A DNA stretch of 64,000 nt from Entonaema liquescens. Its lineage: Eukaryota > Ascomycota > Sordariomycetes > Xylariales > Xylariaceae. Under the pieces are notes generated by a model. It was given only the letters and a program-made list of their open reading frames with translations. It had not been told where the DNA came from and made no database searches. Each line of letters opens with the position of its first letter. Positions within the stretch are counted from its first letter, which is position 1. Location: the NCBI GenBank assembly GCA_902805475.1, contig CADCSX010000008.1, positions 1,984,001-2,048,000 of the forward strand, read 5' to 3'. Of this stretch, positions 35,947 through 49,604 are shown in pieces. The position numbers were made by a program, and so were the translations under genes.

Positions 35947-37860
35947 GCTACTCTCAATATAACGGTTTCAACCTGATGTTGAGGCAACATATACGGAGTG
36001 GCGTGTATGCGGACATTGCGGCTCTGGTTCTTTTTAGCCGGAGCTTCTTGTTATGCCCTAATGGTTCGGAAGCGCGGTATTAGAGGATAGATGAATTCTA
36101 TCTCATTCGGTGCGGGGGTTACGTTACGTCGCGGCATTATGAGTCTCCCATGCATCCTGAGCACCCGCATTCAGGCACGCATGTTTGGGTCCTTTGCCGA
36201 GTTATCTCTTCGCCAACCAACTTGCTCGTTCGATCCTAGTGGTCGTGTCACACCACACCGTCCACTTTACGCCTATGTACCCAGTTGGGGACCCTTCGTA
36301 TGTATATGTCAGAATGGTTCCGGCCGCGTTCTAGGGGGGACCTTATCGGGTATAGTTCCGAGCAACTGGCTTTCTCTTTTACGGTTTATTGCTTTATTTT
36401 TGGAATGATGCACGGCATAGACTTCACACTTTTTACATAATCGTCATGGGAAACAAAAAATATCTGGAGTCAGTTTTATTATACACGCCATGGAGAAAAG
36501 TGGGATAACGGGGGCTGATACCAAATACCATAGAGGGAAAAGGGAACTTTTTTGCCTTTTTTTCTGACGATAAAAACACATCAATCAGAATAGCTCTTAG
36601 AGATAGATCTACCCTCAGGTGGACTCCCCGGACCAACTATACAGAAGGGGCTGTGCAATATGGGACGGTGCACAACAGAACTGATGTCTAGCACCCGCTT
36701 TACGCGGTATACACAAATAGAATAGAAGCAGAGTTTGCTTCCCGTTTTATGAACAATATCTGAGAGACTTTTGTATTCTCATGCCTGTGCTTGATCAATA
36801 TTTCATACCCAATAGTGTCTCAGGTTAGTAAATACCACCTGGAAACTATAGAATATAGAACTTCTAAGTATAGTCAGGATAACTAGCATCGAATAGAACT
36901 TATAATCCTCTGAGGCCCTGTTTATGTTCGGTATTGTCATATATGTACTTCTATTAAAACTTGTACTTCTTATTTGGACAATTTACTCTAGTGACTTTTT
37001 ATTAGGAAATCAAACTTAAGGTGCTCTATGAAATTCAAACTTGGAAGACTATACCGATATATCGTTGTCAAACCCCACCCCTTGCTCTATTGTTTATTTT
37101 TATTATTTAATATTTTTTTCATTTTTTTTTCTTAACTGGAGCAGGGCCTTCGCCTAGGTTAACACTAGGGACCTGTTACAGAAAGCTCATTAGGGGAGGT
37201 AGTTACCATCTCTATTTCTTCTGGTTAGGCGAGTTGACTCGATTGTCCCAGATTTGCATAACTAGGAACACACAATATAAGCCAGACTGAACTAACTGGT
37301 ATATTTCCCTAATACATAACATGAATATCCGCAACAGATCTTGATTTGTGATTTTTAAACCTCCAGTATACAATTGAAATTCCATCGTTAGACTCGAACA
37401 TCTAAAGCTCAGCCTCACTAAGGAACTGAGTCCCCATAACCCGAGCTGCCGGGCGAGTCTTAACTCTTGAAGTGACAGGAGCTTTCAACTACATAGGGGT
37501 ATTGGGGTATTTCGGATGATTTGCTTGAGGACGTCCGTTTCGTCTAATTCTGCTCTAATGTCCAATGAAGACCGTCCAAAGGGTGGTATCGTCTCGCTAT
37601 GTACAAGTATAGGATCAGCCCCTCCATAGGATTCCGCACCTCTTCATCAGTCGCTACTTATATTTCCTTTTAATCTCTCCAACCATGCCCAGAAGCCCAA
37701 GTCGTAGCGCGATCACCTAGCTAAAGATGTAGCAAGATATTTTAGTCGCCGCGAGTTCGATATATCCTTGAATGCCGAATAGTAACAAATATTCAAACCT
37801 CAGGGGCAAACGACCTCAAATTATTCCAAACATCTCCAAAATGCCGTAACATTACCAAAT
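35947..37860. other. Spacer between convergent genes
   Basis: An A/T-rich spacer between the dehydrogenase (plus) and STE20 (minus) 3' ends. Short open frames lack codon or family support. No element is recognised. Confidence 0.5.
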
Positions 37861-40800
37861 TTATTGACCCTTATTGGCCTTCTCTTCTTGCCGGGCTTCC
37901 CTGGCGGCCCTGACGAGCGGTGATAAAGACGACAGGTCGACACAAGTCTTCATGAACTCGTGCTATACTAGGTTAGCATTCCAAAACCTTACGTAGAAAT
38001 TCGCAAGCACATACCCGAAGCAAATCATGCGCGCTTGCTCTCTTGTCCGGGTCCACCTTTAAGGCGAAATATAGAAAATCCCGGAACACTGGAGATAAAT
38101 TATGCTCTTCTTTGATTTGTGGCGTGCCGTTAGTAGCGATCAACCACAGGGCGCGGAGCGGCGATTCGGTAAGATATGGCGGCTCTCCTTCTATCATCTC
38201 GATAGCCATAATACCCAGAGACCAGATATCGACTTTCCTTCCGTACTCCTTTCTAGTGACCACTTCCGGTGCCATCCAGTACGGCGTACCAACCATCGTA
38301 GTGCGCTTATTATGCGCCTCGTTGATCTGTGCGCAGAATCCGAAATCGGCTGCGGACAGGGAGAATTAGGTTATAGTCCAACGAACCTTAGAGTGAGGAG
38401 TAGAGGAGTGTTTGACTTACTGAGCTTAATATTACCATCGAGCGACAACAAAATATTATCAGACTTGATGTCTCTATGTATAACTCCTTTCGAGTGTAAA
38501 TGCTGGAGTCCCTTCAAGGTTTCCCTACAGACTGATGCGATCTGCCCCTCCGTCATTATATTAAAAGTGACAACATCAGTCAAACTACCTCCCTCCATAT
38601 ACTCCATGATAACCCACAGCTCACCACCACACAGGTAGCTATCTATGAAGTTAACAATATTCGGGTGAGAGCTCTCCTTCATAACCAAGATTTCATTGAT
38701 GATCAAGTCCTTCTTTGGCTGCTGCTCTAAATTCATCTGCTTAATGGCTACTAGTCGATTGGATCCCCTCTCGTGGCCGGTATAAACGCCTCCAGATGCA
38801 CCTTGGCCAATCTTAGTAAAGCCGCGGTATATGTCGCGAGGGTCGCCTTCGGAGCAGATACGCTTTAACGCCGCTGCCACATCGATGCTGCTACTTTGCC
38901 GAGGGCGGTTGCGTGGCCGTGACTGCTGCGCCGGGGGCCCTCGTGCCGCATAGGCCGCATTGTTAGCACCATTAGCCTCGGGGACGCGGCCCATTTGATG
39001 CTGCGAGCTCTGTAGTGCTGGTTGTGTGGGAGGCTGCTTGGTGCTCGCAGACCTGCCGAGCTGGCCCTTCATAGCAGCCTGGGCTTGGGCCATAGCTTGC
39101 TCTTGCTGCTGTTGCATTAGCTGGTGCTGATAAGCTGCCTGGATGGCTGGCGATGGTTGGCCGGCGGGCGTGTGGGGTTGAGACCCGTTGACTCGCGAAT
39201 TCGATCTCGATCTCGACCGGTGCTCTTCGGGGAGCATGGGGACGCTGTCCTTCGGTGGCGATACATGGGATCCCGTCGAGTGACCATCTTCGCTGGCCTG
39301 TGCCATGCCGATGCCCGAGTCTTTGGTGGTATAGGGCAATTGTTGTGCAGCTCGGGTCTGCAGAGAGACGGGGGTTTCGGCGCGGGTCGGCTGGGCTGCA
39401 AGTTGGGATGATCCTTAACGGAGTGCAGCACTGGGCTCTTCCCGGTACGGGTACCGGAGGGGCGCGCGGGGATTCTCGAAGGTGCCTTCATTATTCACAA
39501 TTGGAAATCTCGGACTTGCTGGTGGACTTATCATAGGTGACATACCCGCATAGTTTGACGCATACATGCCAGGGGATGTTGCCATTCCACCAGATTGGGT
39601 GCGCAGTTCAGTAGCTCTCACATCATGGAACTTTTCCAGAACCTGATCTTCGTGCGGCTTCTCCGTGGTTTCCTTATAGAATGTAACGATATCTGCAATC
39701 ATTTGCGGATTCTCCCTTCGAGCATTCTCCGGAATACCACTCTCGTTGATTAGGCGTTGCCATTCTTTGGGCAGGCCCTATCAAAGAGTCAGCAACAAAG
39801 CGAGATCGGGATCGGGAGCGACGATGAAGTTGTGGCAAGACTTACTGTGAATTGGCCCGTGGAACTATCGTAGCCGACGTGGGTGACGTGAACAGGATTC
39901 TCGGGCGCTGATATGACAGGTTTCTTGGGTGACCCCACCAATGTGCTCATGAGGCCGGAAAAGCCCGATTTTTTTCTCAAGACGCCAGGACCTTTAAGGT
40001 CTTTGGATTCGTCGGAATATCGTTTCGGGGGGACAACAGGGCTCTCATTGACACGTGTGCCATGGGACTTCTCTGACATGTTTGCGTCTAAGGCGGAGAA
40101 GCTAGCCGACTGTCGCAGGGCAGGAGGGCTCATTACACGCGGGTCGGGAGTTGAATTCGATAGCGGGGGCTGTGGCGGTCGGGTTTGGGAGGAAAACTGA
40201 TACGTGGGCGACTTGGCAGCGTCGAAATGACTAAGAATAGAATTGCCGTCAAAGGGCGCGCCGATAAATTCCTCGGGTGTCTGAGAAGAAAGAGGTTGAA
40301 GAAGATAGGGGTCAGATAGACGTTGACCTGACGTCGGATACCTATTGCCGATACCTGTTCCTACGCCTACGCCAGTGCCAGTGCCAGTGCCAGTGCCAGT
40401 GCCAATGCCGGTTCCAGACCCAATTGCGGCTCCGTCGGCGGCGAGGGAAATGCGTTGCGGGAAGGCGACGGCGAAGGTAAAGACGGAACCAGATGGTGAT
40501 GTGAGGAAGTGGAAGACGGAAAAAATCTAGCGGGAGACGGTAAAGGTGAGGAGAAATAATTGGCGGTATTGTTATTGTTATGGTTATTGGTATTGTTATT
40601 TACGGTAGTAGTAGTGGTAGTGGTGGTGGTGGTGGTGGTGGTGGCGGCGGTCGTAGTGGGAGGTGGGAGACGGGGCGATGCTGCGGAGTTTGACGCGTTG
40701 TTAATGCCAACGTTAGCTACGTTAGCAACGTTATTAGCAACGTTATTAGCAACGCTAGCAATTGTAGTAGCGGGAGTTCTGTGGGGAGCGCTTGGAGCTC

Positions 40801-41023
40801 TCCTCAGACTCGTGGAGCTCCGTTTGCTCTTGAGGGATTGGGCGTCAAAGCGACCATCAGCGGTGAGAGAGTAGCTATGACTGTGATGGTGGTGGTTATG
40901 AATAGAAGAGGGTGGTTTCTTGGTTAATCTATTACGGCGTTGCTGCTGTTGCAGCTGCTGTTCTTGCTGCTGCTGTTGCAGATTGCTGCTGTAAATGTTG
41001 GCGTTAGTACTGTGGCTGTCCAT
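37861..41023 (-). CDS. STE20: STE20-type p21-activated protein kinase (frame breaks)
   Basis: Minus-strand exons: 41023 to about 40411, 40280-39846, 39777-38421, 38349-38015, 37962-37861. The N-terminus is Gln/His/Thr/Asn-rich and carries the filamentous-fungal STE20 segments LTADGRFDAQSLKSKRSSTS and SAASPRLPP. The CRIB/PBD has ISAPENPVHVTHVGYD (Cdc42 binding). The kinase domain has GQGASGGVY, AIKQMN, HRDIKSDN, DFGF and GTPYWMAPEV, and a C-terminal tail follows. No PH domain is seen, so this is STE20 rather than CLA4. Role: MAPK cascade activation and polarity downstream of Cdc42. Exon 3 needs one base at each of 39459-39462, 39441-39443 and 39370-39374 to keep the Pro-rich linker in frame. 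The exon 1 to exon 2 junction is also off by one base, upstream or within a GCACTG hexanucleotide repeat (40371-40405), so that border is uncertain. Confidence 0.88.
40371..40405. repeat. CAGTGC hexanucleotide repeat
   Basis: About five copies of a CAGTGC unit lie at the predicted 3' end of STE20 exon 1. In one frame they encode Ala-Leu, in another Gly-Thr; which is used depends on an unresolved indel upstream. Confidence 0.8.
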
Positions 41024-44000
41024 CTCTACCTTAAAGGTAGGTACGGGTTTAAGGGGGGGGGGAGGAAAAAAAGAGTTTTCAATTTTTGCTTATTTTTTGG
41101 GGGTAAGTAGCAGTATGTAGTGATATTTTTTTAGTGATAATTAAAAAAAAAATTGCGAGTAAATGGGTCGAGCGATGAAACCATAGCTGACGAGACTAGA
41201 AAACACCCGACACGAATTGGATGAGGGAGGGGTACGTAAGGTGATAGGGATAGGGATTAGGGATATGGAAATGGATAGGTATGGATATGGAGGATATGGA
41301 TATGTGTTTGTTTCTTTTGGCTCTCTCTCTCTTCTCTCCTGTATTCTAGCTTGTAATTCAAGGCCTTCTTCCTCTCTCTCATTTTTATTTTTTTTTTCTT
41401 CCTTCCTTTCCTTTTTCTTTTCTTTTTTTCTATTACTATCTTTATTTAGGTTTCTTACCTGGTGTACTGGTGTATATTTCAATGCAATCGGCTAATCTTT
41501 TTCTTTTCTTCTTCTCTTACTCCTGCTACCCTTCGACGGCGGGTTTATTATTTGTTTTAATGAATGGACAAGGTCGGAACTAGCAGGGGGGGTGTATGTA
41601 GTAGTAATGTGTAGGTAGGCATAAGAACATTTGAAGCAATGCGAGTTGAGGATGGAGTGTGAGGAAAAGAAAAAGGAAACAAGGAGAGAATTGCTATACA
41701 TATACTTGTACCTATCTACTCAACCTATAGTGCCTGCCTCCTCTGCTGCTCTTTTTACTGGTATTGTATGTACTCTACCACTACATATACTTACATATGT
41801 ACATCGTATCTGTAGGTACCTAAGGTTATACCCCTAATGTTATACACGGGAACTTGACATCCCTTTTTGATGGCTGTCATACTTCTAATCATTTATCCAT
41901 TCTATAATTAATACGAAAGTACCCTTTGGCTAAGGACACAACGAACAAATCAATTGGAGGGTTAAGTATTCGTGATAGCTTTTTGGAGACATCCATATAT
42001 AAATACATTCCGTATGTATCTGTATGTACTTGGTGGGGTAATATACAACGTGCGGGGACAGTGCGGTCTATAAAATACATCCGCCTCTTGTACATAGGTA
42101 GCCATCAGAGGCAGCTAACATAAGCTCATAAGGTATGTAAATGTCAACTGGTCAAACTTTTAATGCTCAAGAGAAGTAGCTTATGTACCCTACATACATG
42201 TATCTACATACTTACATTGAAATGAGTCCATTTGATAGCGCTTTAAATATAAGTCTCTTACACGGGATGATATACGATCTATAAGAGGCTACTTATCACT
42301 TTGATTTGCGGCTACTTGACTAGTTACAACTTCTAACCTAATATAGTACCCTTTTGGGTTGTTGATCGATACTGGTAATCACCTAGCTCATCTTACTTGG
42401 AGTGTAAACCAGCGCTTCAAGTTCAGTGGTAGTATGCGGGCTCTTCTGCAGCTAAGTGTACCGACCCGTTGAAGAAAGAACCGGACTGGCTTGGCTTATA
42501 GTACATAATCTATGAGAATCTGAGAATCTGACGACAACCTCTTCAAAGCCACTAGTCTCTTTATGTTTTGCTTTATCTTTGTCCTTGTTTTTATTTCAAT
42601 GCCCCAATGCCCCAATGCCCCAGTTCTTGCAACTCCGTAAACTATCCATATTGTTTTGCCATGCTCCTAACTTGGCGACGTTACGTATTGTCTGTGGGGG
42701 AAGATCCGAAACCTGTCGGCTAACCACCCAAGGTTACTGGCCACCGTACACGTAGCCGCCGTCTCGTAATTATTAAAGCTAAAGCTCTCCACGACCTCTT
42801 ATGATGACCTTTCCTCAAGATGTGGATGTCCGGTTCGCTAAAGTTTGGATTGCCATTGTGTATCACGCCCAAATACTAAAGCAACCTCCGTGTTCGTAAC
42901 AGGAACAACCCGAGTTTCAAGGAATATATTGTGTTGTATTTTTTTTCCCACCTGGATCCTCCTATCGAATCAATGGAACGTAACCGCCAACTGATTCCTA
43001 GGAGAATACTATATAGGTTGAGGAAACTGGCCTCGATTTACTAGATGTGTTCATCGTAATGAGTTATTATCAGTCGCAATTTGACTCTCGAGCGCTACTT
43101 CAACCCGGTCTCTCTTAACACCCAGTTATTATCTTTTAACCGATCTGCTACACCACATCGGTAGTCTTGATAGGCTCTTGATATGCCTTCAAAAGCTAGT
43201 GTTGGTATATTTATCAGGAGATCTTGACTCTGGCCTTCTCCCACAGACTAATACTAGAGGCATCTTTACCATAAGATCTTCACATCATGATATATCTCAA
43301 AGCTTTTCTAAGCATCGAGGTTAGTATATAATGCCTGGCTAGACGTTGTTTCGTCCAACAAGTCAAACAGTCAACTAACCCATGTATAGGGACAAAGCAA
43401 TTGTGGCGTTAGTAAGTAGGTGAGTGTACCTATCAGCTAATACGCACGCTCCCGGCAAGTTGCATACTAGGACGTTCGCGAGCATTACTGATAGGCCTAG
43501 GGGTACCTACATCGACACGTGGATCATATACATAATAGCCCAATATATGTCAAACCTTGCTTCTTCGAATTACATCTCTGATAGTCGAATTGCGAGACTC
43601 CACTAGGATTGGCATCCTTTTCGTCTCGGTTGAAGATATCTGATACCGTAAGTAGTCTCTCATAGAGGGCTCTCTGCCAACTCTTCTCCGCCTCCCTTAA
43701 ATTTGGTACTCACTAATTACCACTTCCTTCTTCCTACGCGAGTCATCAGCCATTGGCTCGTAGCCACAGCTACTACCGGCCTAAACTACGGAGTTCGTCC
43801 GGTATCATGTCATGGTGGTGCCACCTTTGCTTGCTAACTCGAGGAAGTACGTATATTTACATACATACCTAGGTCAGGTAGTATATAGTATACCTACGCT
43901 CGTGTTCGTATGATATCAATCATGTTTTTGGTGGCGTCGACTTTCAACGGCCTCCGTCTTAATGCAAATGACTTTTGGAGAAACGTCTTAGGGTTATTCG

Positions 44001-45059
44001 CACTCGGACTTAACGGAAAGTCAAAGCATATCTTTGACTAAAATAAAGTAAGGAGATGCTGTTGAAAAGGCTGAACAATCGTGCTACTCTATTAGCCGCA
44101 TCCGCTCGTGGTGCAAAGGAACTTTACTATACTATGTGAGACCCGATTAGTCAACATTAAAGGTGCAACGACCTATGAACGCATTGTGTGGCTTGAATCT
44201 AAATGGCAAAAATAATCTTAAAGAAGGCACCATCCATTGGGTTGGGGTTCGAGACTACCTTGCTCTCTGAATGGGGTGTGAGCATGTGGGGCTGTGGGGA
44301 GAGGACTGTGCATTAAGTTCGTTGGCCTTTTTTCCAAGCTTCTTAGCAATGTACTTTGCAATACAACTATAAGTGTTATAGTACTTTGTACGAACCCTGT
44401 GCATGGATTACACTTGCCTTCCACCTGGCATCGCTTCGGATCAAATAAAAATCAAAAAGTTGAATTGTTGGCCAAGAGCCTGGGGCCAGTAAACTTCCAC
44501 CTCACCCTCTACTCTTGTCTATAGCATCACCTATACTAAAACCTATCATCTCACCTCCCCACGATTCTCTACTGATTCAAACACCTTTGGAGGATTTCCT
44601 CTAATCGTCTAAGCTACTATTTCTCTATCAGATACCTTTGTCGAGACATAGAAAGTGAATACGTCGATTTCTACATCATGTTCTAGCTTTCCTTTCTATT
44701 TAGCTCCATCTCTACCGTCTCCTCGTCGTCTACAGTCCTGGTACTACTACTACGTGTTACTCTCCCAATTGGTTCAATTGTTACCTGCTTCTAGAACCAT
44801 TTCTTCCTGGTTCTCGAATCTTAGCTTTCACCGGCGTCGCTCTCACTGATATATATAGATTAGTGAGTATTTACCTACCTCGCTTTCTAGTTTATGTTAC
44901 TTCTATTCTAATAAACCATATTGTATACATTACTCACTTGTATTTGGATATTAACATAACGTTATTAGCCATCTAAATCTATATATCTGTAACAATTATC
45001 GCCATTCGTCGATCGTCCTCCTGTTCGTTAGACTTCACTCGCCTCCGTAAGCATATAAA
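41024..45059. other. 4-kb intergenic region between divergent genes
   Basis: This separates the divergent STE20 and SCP160-type genes and contains both promoters. No gene is recognised. It has a T7-loop-A10 hairpin (41126-41152), C/T-rich tracts (41380-41430), three copies of CAATGCCCC (42597-42621), and a pyrimidine-rich leader (44500-45050) before the ATG at 45060. Confidence 0.5.
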
Positions 45060-48000
45060 ATGGCCTCCGAAACTAGCAATATCGAAGGGTCCGCAGCAGC
45101 AAGGCTCCTCCAAAAGCATGCTGAAAGTTCCCATCAGGTTACTGTTGAGGACGTCCCCGATGAGGAACTGAAGTCACCCTCGGCCGCCGATACTCCCGAG
45201 AAACCGTCATGGGGTCAGACTCCATCCGCCAAAGCAGCCGGGAAGCAGCCTGCGCAAGGGTCGGGTCCTCTCGATACCCAATCGCATGAAGCTTTCCCTG
45301 AGCTTGGTGTCCCCAAGACGGCCGCGTCGAAAGCTAATATTTCCCCAATCTGGGGTGGTGCAAATGGTAAGGCTAATGGGACCTCATGGTCAGCCAATGG
45401 CACCCCTCGAACGTCCACCCCAGCTTCGGGAGTCTCTACCCCCACTGGAGTTCCACCGCCTGTGTCAATACCTGGTCGCAATGTCGAAACTCTTCTCCTA
45501 GAGTCCCAGTTTGTTATGCCTCGCAACCAGCTCAAGCGACCCCTCCAGGACATTATAAAGGATATCAACCGTAAGTCTCGTGCTGTGATCACCTCAGTTC
45601 CAGGTCCCAGTGGACATCTTAAGTTCGAAGCAACCGGACCGCAGGATAAGGCACAGCAGGCTCTTCGGGATTTAGTCCAGCAGATTGGAATTAAGGTAAG
45701 TCACTATCAATCCATCCCGCCTTCTATAGCGTGGCTAATTTCTTTACGTAGACTTCTATTAAAGTCCCGATCCCACTGTCAGCTAGGGCACATATAATTG
45801 GTAAACAAGGATCCACCATCAAATCCATTCAGGAGAAATCTGGTGCTAGAATCCAATTGCCAAAGGTTGATGACAGCGTTGGTAACTCGGAGGAAGACGA
45901 GGACGCTACTATTGATGTGATTGTCGAAGGTAACGCACTATCGGCTGCATTGGCTCGTGAAGCTATCAATAAAATCGCCGGGGAACGGTCTGCGAACGTG
46001 AGCACAAAGCTGAAGTCCATCCCGGCTGAGTTCTATCCTTTCATAGCTGGCCCGAATAATAGACTTGCTGCGGCCTTGGAAGCGGAACACGGAATACAAG
46101 TTCGCGTGCCACCTCACCAACCATGGGCTCCTTCTGTTCCACAGGCACCAGTTGCAGGACAGAGACCAACTTTTACCCCCCCAGTCAATGACAATTACAT
46201 CCAGCTTGCCGGCGACCGCGCCGCTGTTCAAGCCGCGCGGGCTGCTATAGAACGTCAGGTTCAGGAGCTTCAGAATCAACTACATCTAGACCAGGTGGAA
46301 ATTAGGCAGGGTACACATCAATTCATCATTGGCGAACGGGGTGTTCCTACGGAGGATTTCTTCGCCGATACCAATTGCATTGTGGTCTTACCTAGTTCCC
46401 CGGGTATTGATACAGTTACAGTCATCGGTCGAGCTGAGGATGTGAATGCAGGGCTAGAAAAGGCTATGGATCTGGCAACCCAAGTGCACACATCCGTCTT
46501 CGATGTTGCGAAACACCACAGCCATGCCTCAGGTGGTGCTCCAACATATTCGAGAGATATATCCCGTTACCTTCGTCAAAGGAATGAGATTGAGCGACTT
46601 GAGAAGCTCTACCATATTCATATCAATACTCCCTTCTCCGAGGGCATAGTTAGTCCTTGGGAACTATATGCAAGAGAAGGTAAGAACGCAATCAAGGCTC
46701 AAAAAGAAATGAGTTCGATTATAAACAGCCATCCCCCTTCTCGATTGGCAACAATTCCGGTCGACCCATTCTTCCACTCTTACCTCCGGAGTGACATTAC
46801 ACCCAAAGTTCAGAACGATTTCGGCGTTAACCTAGTTGTACCGGACGCAACCGAAGGTGACCTTCCAGTGCTTCTAGTATACGAAGGGTCGGCTACACCC
46901 AGAGAGCAGTACCAAGTTCCACAAAATGTCCCTTCCGCCTCTGAGCTCAAGGAATTCCAGCGAGGATTATCAGACGCTCGTAAGCATATCCTTGAAATTC
47001 TTAGCAAGCAGGAGCAGATCAGCACGAAAACCCTCGAGGTTCCAGTCAAGTACGTACTTCCTCTAGAACCTTATGGCGTAACTATCCCTATCTTACTAAC
47101 TGTGGACTTAGGTTTCAGGACAAGCTCCGTAGGTTTATTAAAAAGGAGCAAGATGCGACAACTCGTGCTGCCGGTGATATCCCTGTTAGAGTCAGTGTAA
47201 AGGGTACTACTGTTACTATGCGAGGACCGGCTTCTAGTGTAGAATCACTTTCGAAGAAGGCCTCAGATTTTGTTGAGCAAGAGAAGGAAGACGAGAAGGA
47301 GCGTGGTTATACGTTGAAATTCGAATTCCCACAGAAATTTGCCAATCATCTTATTGGGAAAAGTGGCAGTCATATCAACGAGCTACGTGAAAAGTTTGAC
47401 GTGGACATCCAGGTTCAGAATGGAGAGGTCGAGCTGAAGGGCCCTAAAGCCAAGGCGGAACGAGCCAAATCTCATATTACCGCTCTTTCTCGTCAATGGG
47501 CAGATGAAACGACTCATACATTAAAGATCGAGCCGAAGTATCACCGGGAATTAATTGGTGCCCAAGGCAGTCAAATCCATCGCCTACAGAATCGCTACTC
47601 AGTTCACATCAACTTTCCTAAGACTGCAAAGCCGGGCAAAGACGATGAATCTGTTGCGGATGTTGCAAGTGAAGCAGGAAAGGCTCGGCGGCAACAAGGC
47701 CCTGATGAGGTTACAATTAGAGGCCCAAGAAAAGGGGCTGATGAGGCGCGAGATGAAATTTTCTCCTTGTACCAGTACCTCAAAGATAATTCATTCACTG
47801 CTACTGTGACGGTCCAACAAAAGCAGCTTCCGTCACTGATTGGTTCTGGAGGTGTCGGTATGGATGAGCTACGCCAAATCACAGGTGCAAAGATCGATAT
47901 TCCCAACGAACGCAACGAGGCTGAAGATGCAACCGTAGCGATTCAAATCAAAGGCACCAAATCACAGGTCGCTGCAGCCAAAAGATCATTGAAGAGAAGA

Positions 48001-49094
48001 GAGCTGTGTTCGATGAGACAGTCACGAAGACAGTTGAAATCGATAGGAAGTGGCACAAGAATTTGATCGGGCCCGGTGGTACGTATACTCAACAAATATG
48101 CTATTAATTATTGATCTAACTTGGGATAGGCTCTACTCTCCGCGATATTGTAATCAAAGCTGGTGGCCCCGAAGATAGACGACTTCAAGCTCGAACCATC
48201 CAGTTCCCCAAGCAAGATGCAGACGGAAATGCCATTAAGATCGAAGGGCGACAAGATGTTGTCGACAAGATCATTGCTAGCATTGAGGCTCTCGTGTCAG
48301 AACGCGAGAGTCAGGTAACCGAGACTGTCGAGGTACCCGTTGAAAAGCACCGATCGCTAATTGGACGAGGTGGTGAGACAAAACGCCAGCTCGAGTCGCA
48401 ATTTAATGTCTCCATTGATATTCCCCGACAAGGGAGCGGTCTGACCGGCGTGAAGTTGATAGGCCAACCTGCTAACGTCGAGAAGGCAAAGGAGCATATA
48501 TCATCGATTATCAAGGAGCAGCATGGTGAGACGATACAGATCCCACGGAAGTATCATCATGCCATCTCAGAAAATGGTCAATTTTTCCGCAGGCTTAGAA
48601 ATGATCACAAAGTTACGGTGGACCACGCCGGTCAGGCTGTGCCAGCAAAGCCTAAACCCTCGTCCACAAGAGCAGACGTTGGTTCTCTCCCCTTAATCAC
48701 GGATGATGCAGAATCAGCCGCAGATGCGCATCACTGGACGGTTGTGGACACCGCTTCGTCAGAAGATGGTGATATTCCGTGGGTACTAAAAGGTAGTCCG
48801 GAAAATATTGAAAAGGCGAAGAAAGCAATCACAGCAGCACTTGAACAGGCCCAGAAGAACAACACCATTGGCTTCCTTATCTTACCGGATCCGTCCACAT
48901 ATCGCCATGTCATTGGCCAGGGCGGCTCCAAGGTCAACTCGATCCGCAAGCAAAGCGGATGTAAGATCAATGTGCCACGTGACCAAGCCAGGGACGAGCC
49001 CATTGAAGTTATGGGCTCCAAGGAAGGTTGCGAGAAGGCCAAGGAACTTATCCTTCAGGCCGTGCGTGAGGGACAGGCTGGAAAGCGGGATTAG
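45060..49094 (+). CDS. SCP160: Multi-KH-domain RNA-binding protein, SCP160/vigilin type (one frame break)
   Basis: Exons 45060-45695, 45752-47049, 47112-48078 and 48130-49094 give about 1,288 residues, close to yeast Scp160 (1,222). At least nine KH-like GxxG loops are visible in order, including IIGKQGST, IAGPNNRL, IIGERGV, LIGKSGSH, LIGAQGSQ, LIGSGGVG, LIGPGGST, LIGRGGET and VIGQGGSK; several others are degenerate, as in vigilins. Role: a polysome- and ER-associated RNA-binding protein that influences translation and ploidy maintenance in yeast. Exon 3 (967 nt) is one base short for its phases. Conserved reading changes frame at an A4 run (47980-47983), where a fifth A restores AAKKIIEE then AVFDETVTK. 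The N-terminal 140 residues are Ser/Pro/Gly-rich and disordered. Confidence 0.92.
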
Positions 49095-49604
49095 AAGTCT
49101 CGTGGAAGTAGCGTACCCAGTGGTCTTCCAATTAGCTATAGCCTATCTAGCATTGCTGTCGAAGGGGCTCAGTGGGACTGACTGAATTATCTGTAAAACT
49201 GTAATCAAAAACGGGAGAGCAGGTATAAATAAAAATAGTATAAGTTAGTGGCACGAGACGAGGATCACTTAGAGACTACGAAGGTTTTTTTTTTTTTTTA
49301 AAAAAAAAAAATTTTTTTTTACTATCAGGCATAAGTGACACAGAGCTGACATGGCAATATTCATTATGTGTTTTTAGGCGTGGTCTAACCACTATGTAGG
49401 AATACCTTAGTATGCTAATTGTTGATACATCCTTGCCTTGCGCTCCTGGAAGCTCCTTGAACTCGCAAACGAATTCTACAACGCCTTTCCTTCCAACCAA
49501 CCGACTCTGAAACGCCTGGGTATTATTCCTACACGTAAGGAGGCTGATTTGCTCGTCGAATTAAACCGCAATTCCTGAACCTTTTTTTTTCTCCTTTGGT
49601 TCTC
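49095..49604. other. Spacer between convergent genes
   Basis: 3' regions of the convergent SCP160-type and RSC9-type genes. The main feature is the T15-A12-T9 block at 49285-49320. Confidence 0.6.
49285..49320. terminator. T-A-T homopolymer palindrome between convergent genes
   Basis: T15 then A12 then T9 without interruption forms strong A/T hairpins on either strand, about 190 nt past the SCP160 stop and 285 nt past the RSC9-type stop. A 3'-end role is inference. Confidence 0.3.

Noticed and set aside
40560..40874. Plus-strand Val-rich frame over the STE20 N-terminus
   Set aside because: It is the complement of the Thr/Asn-coding repeats of STE20.
42410..42480. tRNA-like stretch (TTCAGTGGTAGTATGC)
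   Set aside because: It resembles a D-arm, but there is no T-loop GTTCRA motif and no pairing acceptor stem.
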